A DNA stretch of 64,000 nucleotides from Meandrina meandrites (lineage: Eukaryota; Cnidaria; Anthozoa; Scleractinia; Meandrinidae): NCBI GenBank assembly GCA_963693305.1, contig OY855908.1, positions 21,134,493-21,198,492 on the forward strand, read 5' to 3'. The notes beneath the pieces were generated by a model that was not told the DNA's origin, did not search any database, and saw nothing but the letters and a program-made list of their open reading frames with translations. How positions within the stretch are numbered: the stretch's first letter is position 1; the number at the start of each line of letters is the position of its first letter. A program made the position numbers and the translations under genes. Positions 63,266 through 64,000 of the stretch are shown here, one piece after another.

Positions 63266-64000
63266 AGGCCGAAACTGAAATTTTTTTGAAATTGGGCTCT
63301 CTTGGTGAAAATCGCTGCAAATGCGCTGCCCGAGCTGAGTACATGCCAAAATGAATTTTCCAGGCCGAATCTGAAATTTTTTTGAAATTGGGCTCTCTTG
63401 GTGAAAATCGCTGCAAATGCGCTGCCCGAGCTGAGAACATGCCAAAATGAATTTTCCAGGCCGAATCTGAAATTTTTTTGAAATTGGGCTCTCTTGGTGA
63501 AAATCGCTGCAAATGCGCTGCCCGAGCTGAGTACATGCCAAAATGAATTTTCCAGGCCGAGTCTGAAATTTTATTGAAATTGGGCTCTCTTTGTGAAAAT
63601 CGCTGCAAATGCGCTGCCCGAGCTGAGAACATGCCAAAATGAATTTTCCAGGCCGAAACTGAAATTTTTTTGAAATTCGGCTCTCTTGGTGAAAATCGCT
63701 GCAAATGCGCTGCCCGAGCTGAGTACATGCCAAAATGAATTTTCCAGGCCGAGTCTGAAATTTTATTGAAATTGGGCTCTCTTTGTGAAAATCGCTGCAA
63801 ATGCGCTGCCCGAGCTGAGAACATGCCAAAATGAATTTTCCAGGCCGAATCTGAAATTTTTTTGAATTTCGGCTCTCTTGGTGAAAATCGCTGCAAATGC
63901 GCTGCCCGAGCTGAGAACATGCCATAATGAATTTTCCAGGCCGAATCTGAAATTTTTTTGAAATTGGGCTCTCTTGGTGAAAATCGCTGCAAATGCGCTG
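63266..64000 (+). repeat. Block resembling 24771 onward
   Basis: After the segmental copy ends, the order I', G, G(75T), H, I, H, M-K, G matches 24771 onward rather than 21987 onward. The similarity therefore switches partner at about 63266. The window ends inside the G monomer at its position 63. Confidence 0.75.

Larger units (their letters stand above)
1..64000 (+). repeat. 96-bp tandem satellite array, whole window, higher-order organised
   Basis: Every part of the window is a head-to-tail copy of one 96 bp unit beginning AGGCCG and ending AATTTTCC. Phase at the first base (position 1 of a monomer) can be followed to the last (position 63 of a monomer): 666 complete units plus 63 bases, with a net +1 from one +2 and one -1 event. 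No unit is inverted and nothing is inserted. Units differ at about 25 recurrent positions in linked combinations, giving distinct monomer types arranged in multi-monomer blocks. Both array ends lie outside the window, so true length is unknown. Satellite DNA of this kind is a eukaryotic heterochromatin component; a centromeric, pericentromeric or subtelomeric location is inference. Confidence 0.98.

Noticed and set aside
1..64000. CRISPR array
   Set aside because: Units are contiguous with no unique spacers, and there are no cas-like genes.
1..64000. CENP-B box in the monomer
   Set aside because: The TTCG....A..CGGG pattern is not present on either strand of the common monomers; the CTCGGG on the minus strand lacks the upstream TTCG at the right distance.
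1..64000. Transposon or retroelement insertion in the array
   Set aside because: Phase is continuous and no non-satellite sequence longer than a few bases occurs.
1..64000. Octamer-like CTGCAAAT as a transcription factor site
   Set aside because: One mismatch from ATGCAAAT and present in nearly every unit by common descent; nothing else supports a promoter.
1..64000. TATAAATT in types C and F as TATA boxes
   Set aside because: The motif comes from substitutions next to a T-tract, with no start site, downstream gene or initiator element.
1..64000. tRNA, rRNA or small RNA genes
   Set aside because: No cloverleaf, rRNA core or snRNA-like motifs; the only sequence is the satellite unit.

Overview
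The whole 64 kb window is one uninterrupted tandem satellite array. The unit is 96 bp, always in the same orientation, and about 666.7 copies run from the first base to the last. I see no single-copy flank, transposon, RNA gene, CRISPR array or credible protein-coding gene. Such a long array with mixed monomer variants and multi-monomer higher-order repeats (HORs) is typical of eukaryotic heterochromatin (centromeric, pericentromeric or subtelomeric). I do not recognise the satellite and cannot name the organism. A plain G-type monomer is about 44% GC.

Numbering used throughout: monomer position 1 is the first base of AGGCCG, so the window starts exactly at position 1. Landmarks are a T-tract at about 16-22, GAAAATCGCTGC at 42-53, GCGCTGCCCGAGCTGAG at about 58-74, ACATGCC at 76-82 and AAAATGAATTTT at 83-94. 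About 25 positions vary and their states are strongly linked, giving recurring types named here A, B, C, D, E, F, G, H, I, J-L, M-K, N, O and P. Letters are local labels only. G' is G with T at 39.

Layout: 1-3 kb holds A/B/C/D/E/F monomers, then G-H-I runs and the first copy of an O-H-N-G-G-C-A-B-C-P-E cassette (1249-2304). At 3-8 kb come J-L and K types, then a 12-monomer tandem duplication (5569-7872). From 8 to 38 kb no B, C or D types were seen. G-H-I triads (288 bp), M-K/G/A triads and 9-monomer 864 bp units dominate, including an adjacent pair of 864 bp units at 21987-23714. From 38 to 57 kb B, C and D types return, the 11-monomer cassette recurs three times, and a block of about 2.5-3 kb is present three times. 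From 57 kb to the end the array largely repeats 15-22 kb, about 42 kb away, including shared private mutations.

Monomer length is very stable: phase is kept throughout except for one +2 bp monomer (11905) and one -1 bp monomer (36483). Because 96 is divisible by 3 and the common monomers lack stops in several frames, very long open frames appear (the longest, 21288-36470 on the minus strand, is about 15.2 kb). They overlap one another in different frames and their variants are mostly amino-acid changing, so I treat them as by-products of the repeat. The biology here is satellite evolution: local unequal exchange, multi-kilobase segmental duplication and monomer-level recombination.
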